Source: UBA3210 sp963653535 (GTDB lineage Bacteria > Bacillota_I > Bacilli_A > RFN20 > CAG-449). Taken from it: 64,000 nt of DNA. A program made the position numbers and the translations under genes. The stretch is from positions 1 to 64,000 of the forward strand of contig CAVJWU010000001.1 in the NCBI GenBank assembly GCA_963653535.1, given 5' to 3'. Positions 25,637-35,066 of this stretch are shown one piece after another. The notes under the pieces are model-generated. The model was not told where the DNA came from. It worked only from the letters and a program-made list of their open reading frames with translations, and searched no databases. How positions within the stretch are numbered: position 1 is the stretch's first letter; every line of letters starts with the position of its first letter.

Positions 25637-26608
25637 ATGAACGAAAAATTAAAAGTAGCAATTGTTGGTGCAGGCCCTGCTGGATTATCCGCGGCAAAAG
25701 ATTTATTAACTGCCGGAGTAGAAGTTGATATTTACGATAGAGAAAATTTCGCAGGTGGAGTTATGGCCTTTGGTATTCCTGGCTTTAGAATTGGCCTTGA
25801 TACTGTTAATAGATCTATTACACCAGTTCAAGAATTAGGTGGTAATTTCATTTTTGGGAAAGATTTAAAAGAATCTGATTTCTTAGATCTTGCGACTAAA
25901 TATGATTATGTCTATTTAGCTTTTGGCTTAACGCGTGTTCGTCGCTTAGGAGTTCCTGGTGAAGATTTAGAAGGATCATTAGATGCACTTGATTTCTTAC
26001 GTGATTTTAACTTTGAAGATAAATTAAATTTAAAGAAATCTAAACCAAGTTTACATGGAACTGTTATTCTTGTTGGGGCAGGTAATGTCGCGATGGATGG
26101 AGCTCGTGCGGCGGTAAGATGTGGAGCAGAAAAAACAATCATCGTCTATAGAAGAAGTAGAGATGAAGCTCCTTGTAAGAAAAATGAAATGGAAGATGCC
26201 GAAAATGAAGGTGTAGAACTTCAATTCTTAACTAATCCAGTTGAATTAATTGGCGAAAATGGTCACGTTACAAAATGTAAATGTGAAGTTATGGAATTAG
26301 GCGAACCTGATGCAAGTGGTAGAAGAAGCCCAGTTGGAACAGGTAAATATATTGAAATTCCTTGTGACTATGTTATTTCTGCGATTGGTCAAATTCCAGA
26401 TTCAAGTGTTTGGAATGTTGGCAAAATCGAAACTAACCATGGATATGTTGTTGGAAAAGAAAAATATGGCGCAGGTAAGATGATTGCTTATCAAACTAGC
26501 GTAGAGAATATCTTTACTGGTGGAGACGTCGTTTTAGGTGCGAAAACTATCGGCGATGCTTTATTATGTGGTAAAGGATTCGCTAAATACGTATTAGAAC
26601 ATAAATAG
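25637..26608 (+). CDS. GltD-like NAD(P)H-dependent oxidoreductase
   Basis: 323 residues from ATG 25637, chosen because AAGGAAGG lies just in front (the TTG at 25616 is upstream of it). Two nucleotide-binding folds are seen: GAGPAG at about residues 12-17 for FAD and GAGNVA at about 146-151 for NAD(P)H, with 'YRRSRDEAPC' and a final 'IFTGGDVVLGAKTIGDALLCGKGFA'. This is the glutamate synthase small-subunit fold, but the N-terminal Cys-rich Fe-S domain is missing and no large subunit is near. It may feed electrons to another partner. Confidence 0.8.
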   Translation: MNEKLKVAIVGAGPAGLSAAKDLLTAGVEVDIYDRENFAGGVMAFGIPGFRIGLDTVNRSITPVQELGGNFIFGKDLKESDFLDLATKYDYVYLAFGLTRVRRLGVPGEDLEGSLDALDFLRDFNFEDKLNLKKSKPSLHGTVILVGAGNVAMDGARAAVRCGAEKTIIVYRRSRDEAPCKKNEMEDAENEGVELQFLTNPVELIGENGHVTKCKCEVMELGEPDASGRRSPVGTGKYIEIPCDYVISAIGQIPDSSVWNVGKIETNHGYVVGKEKYGAGKMIAYQTSVENIFTGGDVVLGAKTIGDALLCGKGFAKYVLEHK

Positions 26609-26616
26609 TGATTAAG

Positions 26617-26641
26617 AACATTCCTTCGGGAATGTTTTTTA
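26617..26641 (+). terminator. rho-independent terminator
   Basis: AACATTCC, a TTCG tetraloop and GGAATGTT, then six T. Textbook form. Confidence 0.9.
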
Positions 26642-26712
26642 ATGCTTGTTTTTTATATCTTTAGTAAACAATTTATGCTAAAATGTTAATAAATAAAAAA
26701 GGTGGGCTCCGT

Positions 26713-28062
26713 ATGGTAAAAGAAAATGATACTAATCAAACTATGCAGATGGACGACAGAGATTATGAATCTTTATTTAATGCCTTCGCAATTAATTATT
26801 TAAATATATTTTTAGTTTATCCTAATATTGGAAAATGTAGAATTTTAAAACTAAATGGTTACAAAACTACTGGTTTTGGTGATGTTAATTACATCGCTAA
26901 TTATGATGAAATGCTTTCAAAATATATTAATGAACGTGTATTTGATGAAGATAAGCCATTATTAAATATGGAATTATCATTAACAGAAGTTGTTGATGAA
27001 TTAGAGTCTAAAGATCAATTTGAACTTCCATATCGTGTTATTCAAGATAAACAAATTCATTATTATTCCGCTCATTATATTAAAGTTAATAAACCTGGGG
27101 AACAACTTTTAATTGTCGCAGGATTTAGAAATATCGATAGAATGATTATTGATGAAGATAAGAGAAAAGATGAAGCGATGAATAAAGCATATGAATCACT
27201 TGCAAAAGCTTTCTATTCTTTACATCGTATTGATATTATTAATAATGTTTATTATGAAATAAAATCTAGTATTTATATTAAAAGAGGCGAAGTAAAAGGA
27301 AGTAATTTATATAATGAAAATGTCGATTCAGTAATTGAATATGTCTGCGCACCTGAATTTTGTGATGCAGTTAAAGAATTTATGGATTTATCGACATTAG
27401 AAGAACGTTTAAAACATACTAATTCTGTCACAATTGAATTTATTGGTATATATACCGGTTGGGTAAGAATGTCTTTTATTGTTGATGATTACGATGACTA
27501 TGGTCATTTACAACATGTCTTATTACTCGTTGAAGTTATCGATAAAGAAAGAAGAAAAGAAGAATCTTTAAGAGTTCTTGCTGAAAGAGATCATTTAAGT
27601 GGATTATATAATCGTGGTGCTGGTGAACATAAAATTAAGAAATTTATTAGTCAACAGATATCTGGTTTATTCTGCCTAATGGATTGTGATAATTTTAAAT
27701 CTATTAATGATAACTTTGGTCACGAAATCGGTGATGAAGTTATTAAACAAATCGCGAATGTCTTAAAAAAGACCATTCGAGAAAGTGATATCGCTATGCG
27801 CTTAGGCGGCGATGAATTTGCAATATTCGTTCCTAATGTTACAAGTGAAGAAGAAGCAAGAGAAACTTGGAAGAGATGTGTTGATGGATTTAAAAATATT
27901 AAGATTAAAGAATTAGATGGCTTTAATCTTTCGATAAGCGCAGGATGTACATTACATAATGGACAAACTTCGGATAACTTTAATATTTTATATAAAAAAG
28001 CTGATGATGCAATGTACATATCTAAAAAGACTATTGGTTATAAACTTACATTTATTAAATAA
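26713..28062 (+). CDS. diguanylate cyclase with N-terminal sensory region
   Basis: 449 residues from ATG 26713 (GGTGGG in front; the ATG at 26683 is upstream of it). No membrane segment. The N-terminal ~290 residues are unrecognised, possibly PAS-like. The GGDEF domain starts at 'ERDHLSGLYNR', with 'DCDNFKSINDNFGHEIGD' and GGDEF at residues 365-369. Unlike the other cyclase at 14299, an inhibitory RxxD site (RESD, five residues before GGDEF) is present, so product feedback is expected. Confidence 0.88.
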   Translation: MVKENDTNQTMQMDDRDYESLFNAFAINYLNIFLVYPNIGKCRILKLNGYKTTGFGDVNYIANYDEMLSKYINERVFDEDKPLLNMELSLTEVVDELESKDQFELPYRVIQDKQIHYYSAHYIKVNKPGEQLLIVAGFRNIDRMIIDEDKRKDEAMNKAYESLAKAFYSLHRIDIINNVYYEIKSSIYIKRGEVKGSNLYNENVDSVIEYVCAPEFCDAVKEFMDLSTLEERLKHTNSVTIEFIGIYTGWVRMSFIVDDYDDYGHLQHVLLLVEVIDKERRKEESLRVLAERDHLSGLYNRGAGEHKIKKFISQQISGLFCLMDCDNFKSINDNFGHEIGDEVIKQIANVLKKTIRESDIAMRLGGDEFAIFVPNVTSEEEARETWKRCVDGFKNIKIKELDGFNLSISAGCTLHNGQTSDNFNILYKKADDAMYISKKTIGYKLTFIK

Positions 28063-28064
28063 TG

Positions 28065-28085
28065 AGCCACTTAGGTGGCTTTTTA
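28065..28085 (+). terminator. rho-independent terminator
   Basis: AGCCAC (28065-28070), loop TTAG, GTGGCT (28075-28080), then T. It ends the cyclase transcript immediately in front of the phosphatase gene. Confidence 0.8.
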
Positions 28086-28110
28086 TAAACGCAAAAAGAA
28101 AGTGGGAAAT

Positions 28111-28605
28111 ATGAATAAAATAAAAGTATTATTTGTTTGTCACGGCAATATTTGTCGTTCGCCAATGGCTGAATTTATCTTTTTAAATAAAATAAAGAAA
28201 TTAAATTTAGAATCTTATTTTTATGTTGAATCTAAAGCTACTTCGGATGAAGAAATTTATTTAGGTAGAGGTAATCCTATTTATCCACCGGTTCAAGAAA
28301 TATTATCTAAACATCATATCCCTTTCTCAAAAGAGAAAAGAGCGTGCAAACTTCTTAAAGAAGATTATGATAAATTCGATTATATTCTTGCAATGGATAA
28401 AAATAATTTAAGAAATATGTTAAAAATATTTAATAATGATAACGAACATAAAGTTAAATTGTTATTAGAATATATTTCTCTAAATGAAGATATTTCTGAT
28501 CCATGGTATACGAGGGACTTCGAAAAAACTTATTTAGATATAACTCGTGGAATTGAAGGATTAATCGATTATTTAAAAACTACTTACAAATTAAATTTGT
28601 CTTGA
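28111..28605 (+). CDS. low-molecular-weight protein tyrosine phosphatase
   Basis: 164 residues from ATG 28111; the earlier in-frame ATG at 28075 lies inside a terminator. The active site loop CHGNICRS (Cys10, Arg16) at the N-terminus and the general acid segment 'DPWYT' near the C-terminus are both present. It removes phosphate from tyrosines in proteins. It precedes the CCA transferase by 38 bases. Confidence 0.92.
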   Translation: MNKIKVLFVCHGNICRSPMAEFIFLNKIKKLNLESYFYVESKATSDEEIYLGRGNPIYPPVQEILSKHHIPFSKEKRACKLLKEDYDKFDYILAMDKNNLRNMLKIFNNDNEHKVKLLLEYISLNEDISDPWYTRDFEKTYLDITRGIEGLIDYLKTTYKLNLS

Positions 28606-28643
28606 GGAAGAGAAAAACTTGAATTGAAGATTGAAGGAGATTT

Positions 28644-29732
28644 ATGAAAACAAGTATTTATTTACCTAATATATATTTATCTTTGGAAAAAGAATTTTCA
28701 TCTCGTGGTTTTTCTTTATTCATTGTTGGAGGAACCTCTCGCGATATCTTATTAGGAAAAGAAATTTCTGATTTAGATTTTGTAACTGATGCGACGATAG
28801 ATGAGATGAAATTATTTTTAAATTCATCTTATTCTAACGTTGGTTCGATGAGCATTAAGTATCTAGGTAAAAAGGTAGATTTAACTACTTTAAGAAAGGA
28901 AGAGGACTATTTAGATTATAGACATCCTTCGAAAGTAACCTTCATTAAAGATCCTAAGGAAGATTCTTTAAGGCGAGATTTTACGTTAAATGCGATATAT
29001 ATTTCTTCTAATGGCGATATTTTAGATTATCATCATGGAATAGAAGATTTAAAAAATAAAAAGTTAGTTTTTATTGGTGAAGCAAATAAAAGAATAAAAG
29101 AAGATCCTTTAAGGATATTAAGAGGAATTAGATTTTCTTTAGTTTATAATTTTGATATTACCTTTAAAAAAGAGATTGAAGATAATTTATCTTTATTAAA
29201 AATGATTCCTATTAGAAAAGCTTTTGAAGAATTAAATAAGATTAAAGAAGTTTCTTCTTATTATTATGAATTAGCTTATAAAGAATATCATTTAGGTAAA
29301 ATATTTCCTTTTAATGATATTAAAGAAAATAAGAATATTTATTTAGGTGAAGAAAAAGATCTTCTTCTTTTAGCGAACCAAGGCGTTAGTTTATATTTAT
29401 TAAATTATCATTTTTATAAAGAACATGAAGATGAATTCTTACAATATAATTATTTGTTTAATATCTGCTCATCTTATAATGATTATTTTAAAGCGAAAGA
29501 AGCTTCTAAAATAAGTGTTTATCTTTATGAATATATTGATAACGTTAATGAATTCGTTATCAATAATATTTCTTTTATTATGGCTGACGAATCACTAATT
29601 ACTAATAAAGTAATCATTAATCAATCTTTGAAAGAAGAAATAAAAAATAATAATTTACATAAAGTTCTTTCACTACTTAAAAAAAGTGATAAGATTAATA
29701 AAAATAAAAAAGGAGATGAAACCAATGGATAA
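28644..29732 (+). CDS. cca: CCA tRNA nucleotidyltransferase (class II)
   Basis: 362 residues. Polymerase motif 'FIVGGTSRDILLGKEISDLDFVT' (G-G and D-x-D metal ligands), then 'SLRRDFTLNAIYI' and 'EDPLRILRGIRFS', which is the base-recognition region. It adds or repairs CCA at tRNA ends. It is shorter than the B. subtilis type (about 400) and the C-terminal half is divergent. Its end overlaps the start of the DnaD gene by 8 bases. Confidence 0.88.
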   Translation: MKTSIYLPNIYLSLEKEFSSRGFSLFIVGGTSRDILLGKEISDLDFVTDATIDEMKLFLNSSYSNVGSMSIKYLGKKVDLTTLRKEEDYLDYRHPSKVTFIKDPKEDSLRRDFTLNAIYISSNGDILDYHHGIEDLKNKKLVFIGEANKRIKEDPLRILRGIRFSLVYNFDITFKKEIEDNLSLLKMIPIRKAFEELNKIKEVSSYYYELAYKEYHLGKIFPFNDIKENKNIYLGEEKDLLLLANQGVSLYLLNYHFYKEHEDEFLQYNYLFNICSSYNDYFKAKEASKISVYLYEYIDNVNEFVINNISFIMADESLITNKVIINQSLKEEIKNNNLHKVLSLLKKSDKINKNKKGDETNG

Positions 29733-30378
29733 ATTTAATATTAATTATCTTGATTATCGTTCTTTACTCATCGATTCATATAAATCATTAGGCTTAAATG
29801 AATATGATTTAGCGATTCTATTGCTTGTTGATAATATTTTAAAAGAGCAAGAAACTTTAGTGACAGCTGATATGCTCGCATTAAAGATGAATCTTGATAT
29901 TAAACATATTGATGCTTCTTTAAGTTCTTTATTAACTAGAGGATTTATTGAATATATCACGACTGATAATTCAATTACTACTTCAATTAGACCAACATAT
30001 TGCCGCTTAAAAGAAAATTTTGTGAAAGATTTAATCATTTCTTCTTCTTTAGAAGATGATAAAAATAAAAAAGATGAATTAACAAATATCTTTGGTACTT
30101 TTGAAAAAGAATTAGGACGTTCTTTAACCCCAGTTGAAATTGAAAAGATTAGAGAATGGGTCTCTCAAGATGTGAAAGATAGTTTAATTATCGATGCTTT
30201 ACATGAATGCCAAAATAAATCAAAAAGAGTTACTCTTAAAGGAATTGATAAAATAATTATTAAACGTCTTGCGATGAATGATATTGAAAAAGAAGGCTAT
30301 TCTTCTATTAGTGAATCAAATAAGAACGATTTAGAAAAAGCGATTGATATTGCTTCAACTAGATGGACTGATGATTAA
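29725..30378 (+). CDS. dnaD: DnaD-domain primosome protein
   Basis: 217 residues from ATG 29725 (AAAAGGAGATG in front). The N-terminal winged helix 'LNEYDLAILLLVDNIL' and the C-terminal DnaD domain ('FGTFEKELGRSLTPVEIEKIREWV' to 'IKRLA') match Firmicutes DnaD, which helps load the replicative helicase at oriC and restart sites. The gene order dnaD-nth is shared with Bacillus. Confidence 0.88.
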   Translation: MDKFNINYLDYRSLLIDSYKSLGLNEYDLAILLLVDNILKEQETLVTADMLALKMNLDIKHIDASLSSLLTRGFIEYITTDNSITTSIRPTYCRLKENFVKDLIISSSLEDDKNKKDELTNIFGTFEKELGRSLTPVEIEKIREWVSQDVKDSLIIDALHECQNKSKRVTLKGIDKIIIKRLAMNDIEKEGYSSISESNKNDLEKAIDIASTRWTDD

Positions 30379-31022
30379 TGAAAAAAGAAGATAAAATTGT
30401 CATTCTTCGATCTTATTTAGATGAGATTTTACCTCACGCACAATGTGAACTTAATTATACAAAAGATTATGAACTACTTATCGCGGTGATGCTAAGCGCT
30501 CAAACGACGGATAAAAAGGTAAATAAAGTTACGGAAGTATTATTTTCTTCTTATCCTAGTTTGTTCGATTTATCTAAAGCAAGCGAAGAAGATATCTATG
30601 AAATTATTAAACCTCTCGGTTTAGCTTCTTCAAAAGCAAAAAACGTCATTCTTATTAGTCAAAAGTTAATTAATGACTTTAATGGGATTGTTCCTAATAA
30701 TATCGATATATTAATGTCTTTTAATGGAGTAGGTAAAAAAACTGCATCAGTTGTTGTCGGTGAACTTTTTTTAGAAGAAGTTATTCCTGTTGATACTCAT
30801 GTGAGTCGCGTTTCTAAAAGACTTAGTTTAGTAAATGAAAAAGATGAACCTAATGAAATTCAATTAAAATTAGAAAAGATAATTAAAGATCGAAGAATTT
30901 TATTTCATCATCAAATGATTCATTTTGGCCGATATTATTGCACAAGTAGAAATCCTCATTGTGAAAATTGTAGATTAAAAGAAATATGTTCTTATTTTAA
31001 AAAAGTGACTAAGATAAAATAG
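30378..31022 (+). CDS. nth: endonuclease III
   Basis: 214 residues. 'LLIAVMLSAQTTDKKVN' start region, helix-hairpin-helix 'FNGVGKKTASVV', catalytic Asp in 'VDTHVSRVSKRL' and the four-Cys Fe-S motif 'CTSRNPHCENCRLKEIC' (C-x6-C-x2-C-x5-C) are all intact. DNA glycosylase and AP lyase for oxidised pyrimidines. Overlaps the stop of dnaD by one base. Confidence 0.95.
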   Translation: MKKEDKIVILRSYLDEILPHAQCELNYTKDYELLIAVMLSAQTTDKKVNKVTEVLFSSYPSLFDLSKASEEDIYEIIKPLGLASSKAKNVILISQKLINDFNGIVPNNIDILMSFNGVGKKTASVVVGELFLEEVIPVDTHVSRVSKRLSLVNEKDEPNEIQLKLEKIIKDRRILFHHQMIHFGRYYCTSRNPHCENCRLKEICSYFKKVTKIK

Positions 31023-31033
31023 TCACTTTTTTA
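30999..31033 (+). terminator. terminator overlapping the end of nth
   Basis: AAAAAGTGACT (31000-31010) pairs with AGTCACTTTTT (31021-31031). The stem begins inside the last nth codons. Confidence 0.8.
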
Positions 31034-31149
31034 CTTAAAAAGTGTCATGTAACTTTTTTGTTTAACTAAATTACCTTGTTAATATTTAGTTAATAAATAT
31101 GAATTATTTTTTAAATTTTTTTATAATAAAAAATAGGAGAAAATAATTA

Positions 31150-33564
31150 ATGAAAGAAGTAAATGAATTAATTAAAGAATTAACTTTAGAAGAAAAAATA
31201 GCTTTAGTATCTGGGACTAATTTTATGTATACTAATCCCATAAAAAGACTTGATATCCCTTCTATTAGAATGAGTGATGGCCCACATGGTTTAAGAGTAC
31301 AAAAAGTTGGTGAAGCAAATAATGGAACGTCGGATAGTGAAATCGCAACTTGTTTTCCTCCGGCTTGTTTATCATCTTGTTCATGGAATAAAGATTTAAT
31401 TTATAAAGTAGGTCAAGCGATGGGTGAAGAAGCACTTCATTATGGTATCGATGTTATTTTAGGTCCAGGAAACAATATTAAAAGAAATCCTCTCGGCGGA
31501 AGAAATTTTGAATATTTTTCAGAAGATCCTCTTCTTTCTGGCTTTATGGCTGGAACAATGATTAAAGGTATTCAAGATAAAGGCATAAGCGTTTCTTTAA
31601 AACATTTTGCTTGTAATAACCAAGAAAATTATCGTTTTATGGGTGATTCTATTGTTGATATAAGAGCGTTAAGAGAAATATATTTAAAAGCTTTTGAAAT
31701 TGCTTTAAAAGTAGGTTCACCTGATTCCATTATGTGCAGTTATAATAAAATTAACGGGATATATGCTTCTGAAAGTAAGATGTTACTTAATGATATTTTA
31801 AGAAATGAATGGGGATTTAATGGCCTTATTATGACCGATTGGGGCGCGAGCCATCAAAGGGTCAATATGCTTAACGCGTCTTTAGATTTAGAGATGCCAG
31901 GAGATACCTTAATTTGTCGAAAATGGATTTATGACGCGATAAAAGATAAATCATTAGATGAAAGTGTGCTTGATAAAGCAGTGAAAAACGTTTTAAATCT
32001 AGTTTATAAGCATTCTAATAAAAAGAACGAATATAAAGCGGATTTTTCTACGCATAGTTCTTTATCTTTATTAATGACATTAGATTCAGCTGTATTATTA
32101 AAAAATGAAAATGATGTTTTACCATTAAAAAAAGAAAATAAATATTTAATTGTCGGTGATTTATTTTCACATATGCGTTATCAAGGCTCAGGTAGTTCAT
32201 TAATTAATCCTTATTTATTAATCACTCCTCAACAAGCTTTTGATGAAGCAGGTGTAAATTATACTTATTTAAAGGGCTATAAAAGTAGTGAGTGCCTCCC
32301 TAATGTTGAACTTTTAAATGAAGTAAGTTCTTCTTTAGATACTTTCGATACTATCTTAGCTTTTATTGGTTTAACAGATTACGTAGAATCAGAAGGCGCG
32401 GATAGAGAAACTTTTTCTTTACCTAGTAATCAAATTGAACTAATTAAAAGAATAGTAAATAAGAACAAGAAAGTGATTTTAGTCTTATTTGGTGGATCAC
32501 CATTTGAAATACCTTGTTTAAATGAAGTAGATGGCATTTTAAATATGTATTTACCTGGTCAAGAAGGAGGTCGAGCAGTTTATAAACTACTTTTTGGAGA
32601 AGTTTCTCCTTCTGGTAAATTAAGCGAAACTTGGCCGTTAACATATAACGATGTAAGTTCATCTAAAACTTATTCAAAAGAAAGAATTGAATTATATAAA
32701 GAAAGTATTTTTGTCGGATATAGATATTATGAATTAGTAAATAAAGATGTTGCATTCCCTTTTGGATATGGGTTAAGCTACACAAAATTTAAATATAGTG
32801 ATATTAAGATTGAAGAAAATGATAATGAGATTGATGTAAGTTGTTTTATAACTAATATTGGTCCTTGTAGAGGAAGTGAAATTGTTGAACTTTACGTTAA
32901 AGGAGTCAATAGTAATATTTCTAAGCCTCTTAAAGAATTAAAAGGATTTAATAAAGTTAATTTAAACATAAATGAAACTAAAGAAGTTCATATTAAAGTA
33001 ACTAAAGATGATTTAAGATATTTTAATATGAAAGAAAATCGATTTATCTTAGAAGAAGGTCAATATGAATTTAACCTTGCTTCTTCATCTAATAAAGTTG
33101 AATTATCTACAACTCTTTATCTTAAAGGAGAAACAAAAGATGATATTTATCCTACTAATGTACTTTCTTTAACAGATGAAGAATTTTTCTCGTTAGTTAA
33201 TGTTTCTAAAGTAGAATTAAAACTTAAACCAATCACCTTAGAATCTCGTTTTAGCGATTTAAAAGAAACATTCTTCGGAAGAATGATTTATAAAAGCGCA
33301 AAAATAGTTCCTTCTTTTATGAAGAAAAAGGCTTCTAAAATGAAAGAGGGTAAAGAAAAAGATAATCGAATGAAAAATGCTTGCTTCTTAGATAAGATGA
33401 TTGATTCAATTTCTTTTAATTGTATGAGTATGTCCACAGGAAGAAAATTTTCTTTTAATCAAGCAGAAGGAATTGTTCTTATCGCGAATGGACATATTTT
33501 TAAGGGCTTAAAAAAGATGTGTTCAAAAATAAAAGCACCGAAATTACCAAAAGAAAATGAATAA
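31150..33564 (+). CDS. GH3 beta-glycosidase (beta-glucosidase-like)
   Basis: 804 residues, no signal peptide, so it acts on imported oligosaccharides. The N-terminal barrel has 'GPGNNIKRNPLGGRNFEYFSEDP', 'KHFACNNQE' and the nucleophile D230 in 'MTDWGA'. The second alpha/beta domain has 'GLTDYVESEGADRETFSLP'; 'PSGKLSETWP' and a fibronectin III-like domain follow (to about residue 660). The last ~130 residues form a Lys/Met-rich extension that ordinary GH3 enzymes lack. Substrate specificity (glucose or xylose) cannot be read from sequence. Confidence 0.9.
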   Translation: MKEVNELIKELTLEEKIALVSGTNFMYTNPIKRLDIPSIRMSDGPHGLRVQKVGEANNGTSDSEIATCFPPACLSSCSWNKDLIYKVGQAMGEEALHYGIDVILGPGNNIKRNPLGGRNFEYFSEDPLLSGFMAGTMIKGIQDKGISVSLKHFACNNQENYRFMGDSIVDIRALREIYLKAFEIALKVGSPDSIMCSYNKINGIYASESKMLLNDILRNEWGFNGLIMTDWGASHQRVNMLNASLDLEMPGDTLICRKWIYDAIKDKSLDESVLDKAVKNVLNLVYKHSNKKNEYKADFSTHSSLSLLMTLDSAVLLKNENDVLPLKKENKYLIVGDLFSHMRYQGSGSSLINPYLLITPQQAFDEAGVNYTYLKGYKSSECLPNVELLNEVSSSLDTFDTILAFIGLTDYVESEGADRETFSLPSNQIELIKRIVNKNKKVILVLFGGSPFEIPCLNEVDGILNMYLPGQEGGRAVYKLLFGEVSPSGKLSETWPLTYNDVSSSKTYSKERIELYKESIFVGYRYYELVNKDVAFPFGYGLSYTKFKYSDIKIEENDNEIDVSCFITNIGPCRGSEIVELYVKGVNSNISKPLKELKGFNKVNLNINETKEVHIKVTKDDLRYFNMKENRFILEEGQYEFNLASSSNKVELSTTLYLKGETKDDIYPTNVLSLTDEEFFSLVNVSKVELKLKPITLESRFSDLKETFFGRMIYKSAKIVPSFMKKKASKMKEGKEKDNRMKNACFLDKMIDSISFNCMSMSTGRKFSFNQAEGIVLIANGHIFKGLKKMCSKIKAPKLPKENE

Positions 33565-33588
33565 AAAAGCGCCGCAGGGCGCTTTTTA
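33564..33588. terminator. bidirectional terminator
   Basis: AGCGCC/GGCGCT with a GCAG loop, flanked by A5 and T5. Shared by GH3 (plus) and recU (minus). Confidence 0.85.
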
Positions 33589-33591
33589 CAG

Positions 33592-34188
33592 TTAAAGATT
33601 AAACATTTTATCGATAGCTTCAAGAAATTTAATTCTTGGCATATAAGCTTGTTCAATAAGTATACCTTTTTCTTTTATTGAAGTTAATGTTACAGATTTT
33701 CTAGAAGAATTTTCATATAGATCAATCATATCTTCGGCAGAAATCATATAGATTAAATCTAATGTTTTAAAATATATTAAAAAGAAAGCAATGCCACCTT
33801 GAGAAAGAACTTTCTTAAGGTGTTTAATTTGATGAAGCGGAATATTATTAAATGTTAAAGAAGTTTTTGAAAGTGTTTCTTTACATTCAAAGTCAATGTA
33901 TTTACCTTTATAAACTCCATTATAATCAGTTTTAGATTGCTTTTCAAAATAAGCTTCAGTTATTCTACCAACATCATAATCGTTTTTAACAACGCGAATT
34001 GGTGTAGGCCTTTTAGAAAGTAAAGCTAAATCGTTATCTTCATAAAATTGGCAAGATAAGGTGACAGCATGTTCAAAATCCATTCCTCTATTTGCGTTAG
34101 AAAGAGATTTCTTCTTTTGAGAATATGGATTAACATCTTTGTTTTCATTTTGAACTATTATTTTTTTATTATTTGGATAATTAATCAT
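33592..34188 (-). CDS. recU: Holliday junction resolvase RecU
   Basis: 198 residues. 'NRGMDFEHAV' near residue 33, 'KTDYNGVYKGKYIDFECKET' (the PD-ExK catalytic core with Asp and the E-x-K pair) and 'HQIKHLKKVLSQGGIAFFLI' are typical of Firmicutes RecU. It cuts Holliday junctions during recombination and chromosome segregation. The gene usually next to it in Bacillus is a penicillin-binding protein; here it is preceded by a DEDD exonuclease instead, with 3 bases between. Confidence 0.93.
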   Translation of the reverse strand: MINYPNNKKIIVQNENKDVNPYSQKKKSLSNANRGMDFEHAVTLSCQFYEDNDLALLSKRPTPIRVVKNDYDVGRITEAYFEKQSKTDYNGVYKGKYIDFECKETLSKTSLTFNNIPLHQIKHLKKVLSQGGIAFFLIYFKTLDLIYMISAEDMIDLYENSSRKSVTLTSIKEKGILIEQAYMPRIKFLEAIDKMFNL

Positions 34189-34191
34189 AAT

Positions 34192-34923
34192 TTATTTAAT
34201 AACTTTCTTACATTCTTCAATTAAGTCTTCTTTAGAGACTGTCTCGTTATTGAATAACTTTGTAATTAAAGCCTTAATTGGGGCAGAATAAGTGGAAGTA
34301 TGTTCAATAACTTTTAAATATTCTTCTAAAACTATATCTTTTCTTTCATCCATTGCTTTATAAAGATTTTTTAGATCGATCGCATCATTTAATGGGTCAT
34401 GAGATATCCCAGTAGGTTCGACATTAAATAATTTGATGTAATTAACTAAAGAATAGTTATTATTATGTGCATCTTTAACATATTTAGAAATATAAGGAAG
34501 ATAATCGAAGATATTATTAACAATACTATAACAATATGAATAATTACTAGGCTTAGAAAAAGAAATTGAATCGATGATCATTTTAGCGTCATTATTACCA
34601 AAAGTAACAAATAGAACATCGCTCGAAGGTAAGGAAACAAAACTTTGGAATTTTTTAAATGCTTCTTCGACACTTACCCCATATTCTTTTAATGTCTTTT
34701 CAGTAATTAATGTCATTTGTTCAACAATATTACCAATAATACCTAAAGGTTTAACAAAAATTTTGAATGTTTTTTGTTCTTCTGTATCGATTATATTTTT
34801 ATCTTCATCAAGCATGACTTTAATTGCACCAATCGCGATAATTTCATGCGAAAACTGTGTACCTTCAAAATCGAGGAACACGATTGCTTTTTTGTTTTTT
34901 AAGTATCTTTTAAATGAGTCCAT
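34192..34923 (-). CDS. DEDD-family 3'-5' exonuclease
   Basis: 243 residues. ExoI 'VFLDFEGTQF' (Asp, Glu), ExoII 'FGNNDAKMI' (Asp) and ExoIII 'HDPLNDAIDL' (His, Asp) give the DEDDh set of RNase T/epsilon-like exonucleases. Whether the substrate is RNA or DNA is not clear from sequence. First gene of the pair with recU. Confidence 0.82.
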   Translation of the reverse strand: MDSFKRYLKNKKAIVFLDFEGTQFSHEIIAIGAIKVMLDEDKNIIDTEEQKTFKIFVKPLGIIGNIVEQMTLITEKTLKEYGVSVEEAFKKFQSFVSLPSSDVLFVTFGNNDAKMIIDSISFSKPSNYSYCYSIVNNIFDYLPYISKYVKDAHNNNYSLVNYIKLFNVEPTGISHDPLNDAIDLKNLYKAMDERKDIVLEEYLKVIEHTSTYSAPIKALITKLFNNETVSKEDLIEECKKVIK

Positions 34924-35023
34924 TGTTTCACCAACCTAAGTAATTATAAAGCAATAATGATATATTTTAAATGATATAAGTTACAAAATAGTAATTTATA
35001 AATTAATCGCGATTATTTTAAAA

Positions 35024-35051
35024 ATAAAAAGAGACTTTGGTAAAGTCTCTT
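35024..35051 (-). terminator. minus-strand terminator
   Basis: AAGAGACTTT (35029-35038) pairs with AAAGTCTCTT (35042-35051). The T-run lies on the minus strand (A-rich 35022-35030 on plus), so it ends a minus-strand transcript, presumably that of the small ORF at 35067-35222. Confidence 0.75.
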
Positions 35052-35066
35052 GATTCTTTATTCTTT

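Noticed and set aside
27720..28019. 99-codon minus-strand frame inside the second diguanylate cyclase
   Set aside because: It lies wholly within the conserved GGDEF domain, without ribosome site or family resemblance.
34574..34939. 121-codon plus-strand frame opposite the DEDD exonuclease
   Set aside because: Fully antisense to the conserved exonuclease motifs and not recognisable as a protein.
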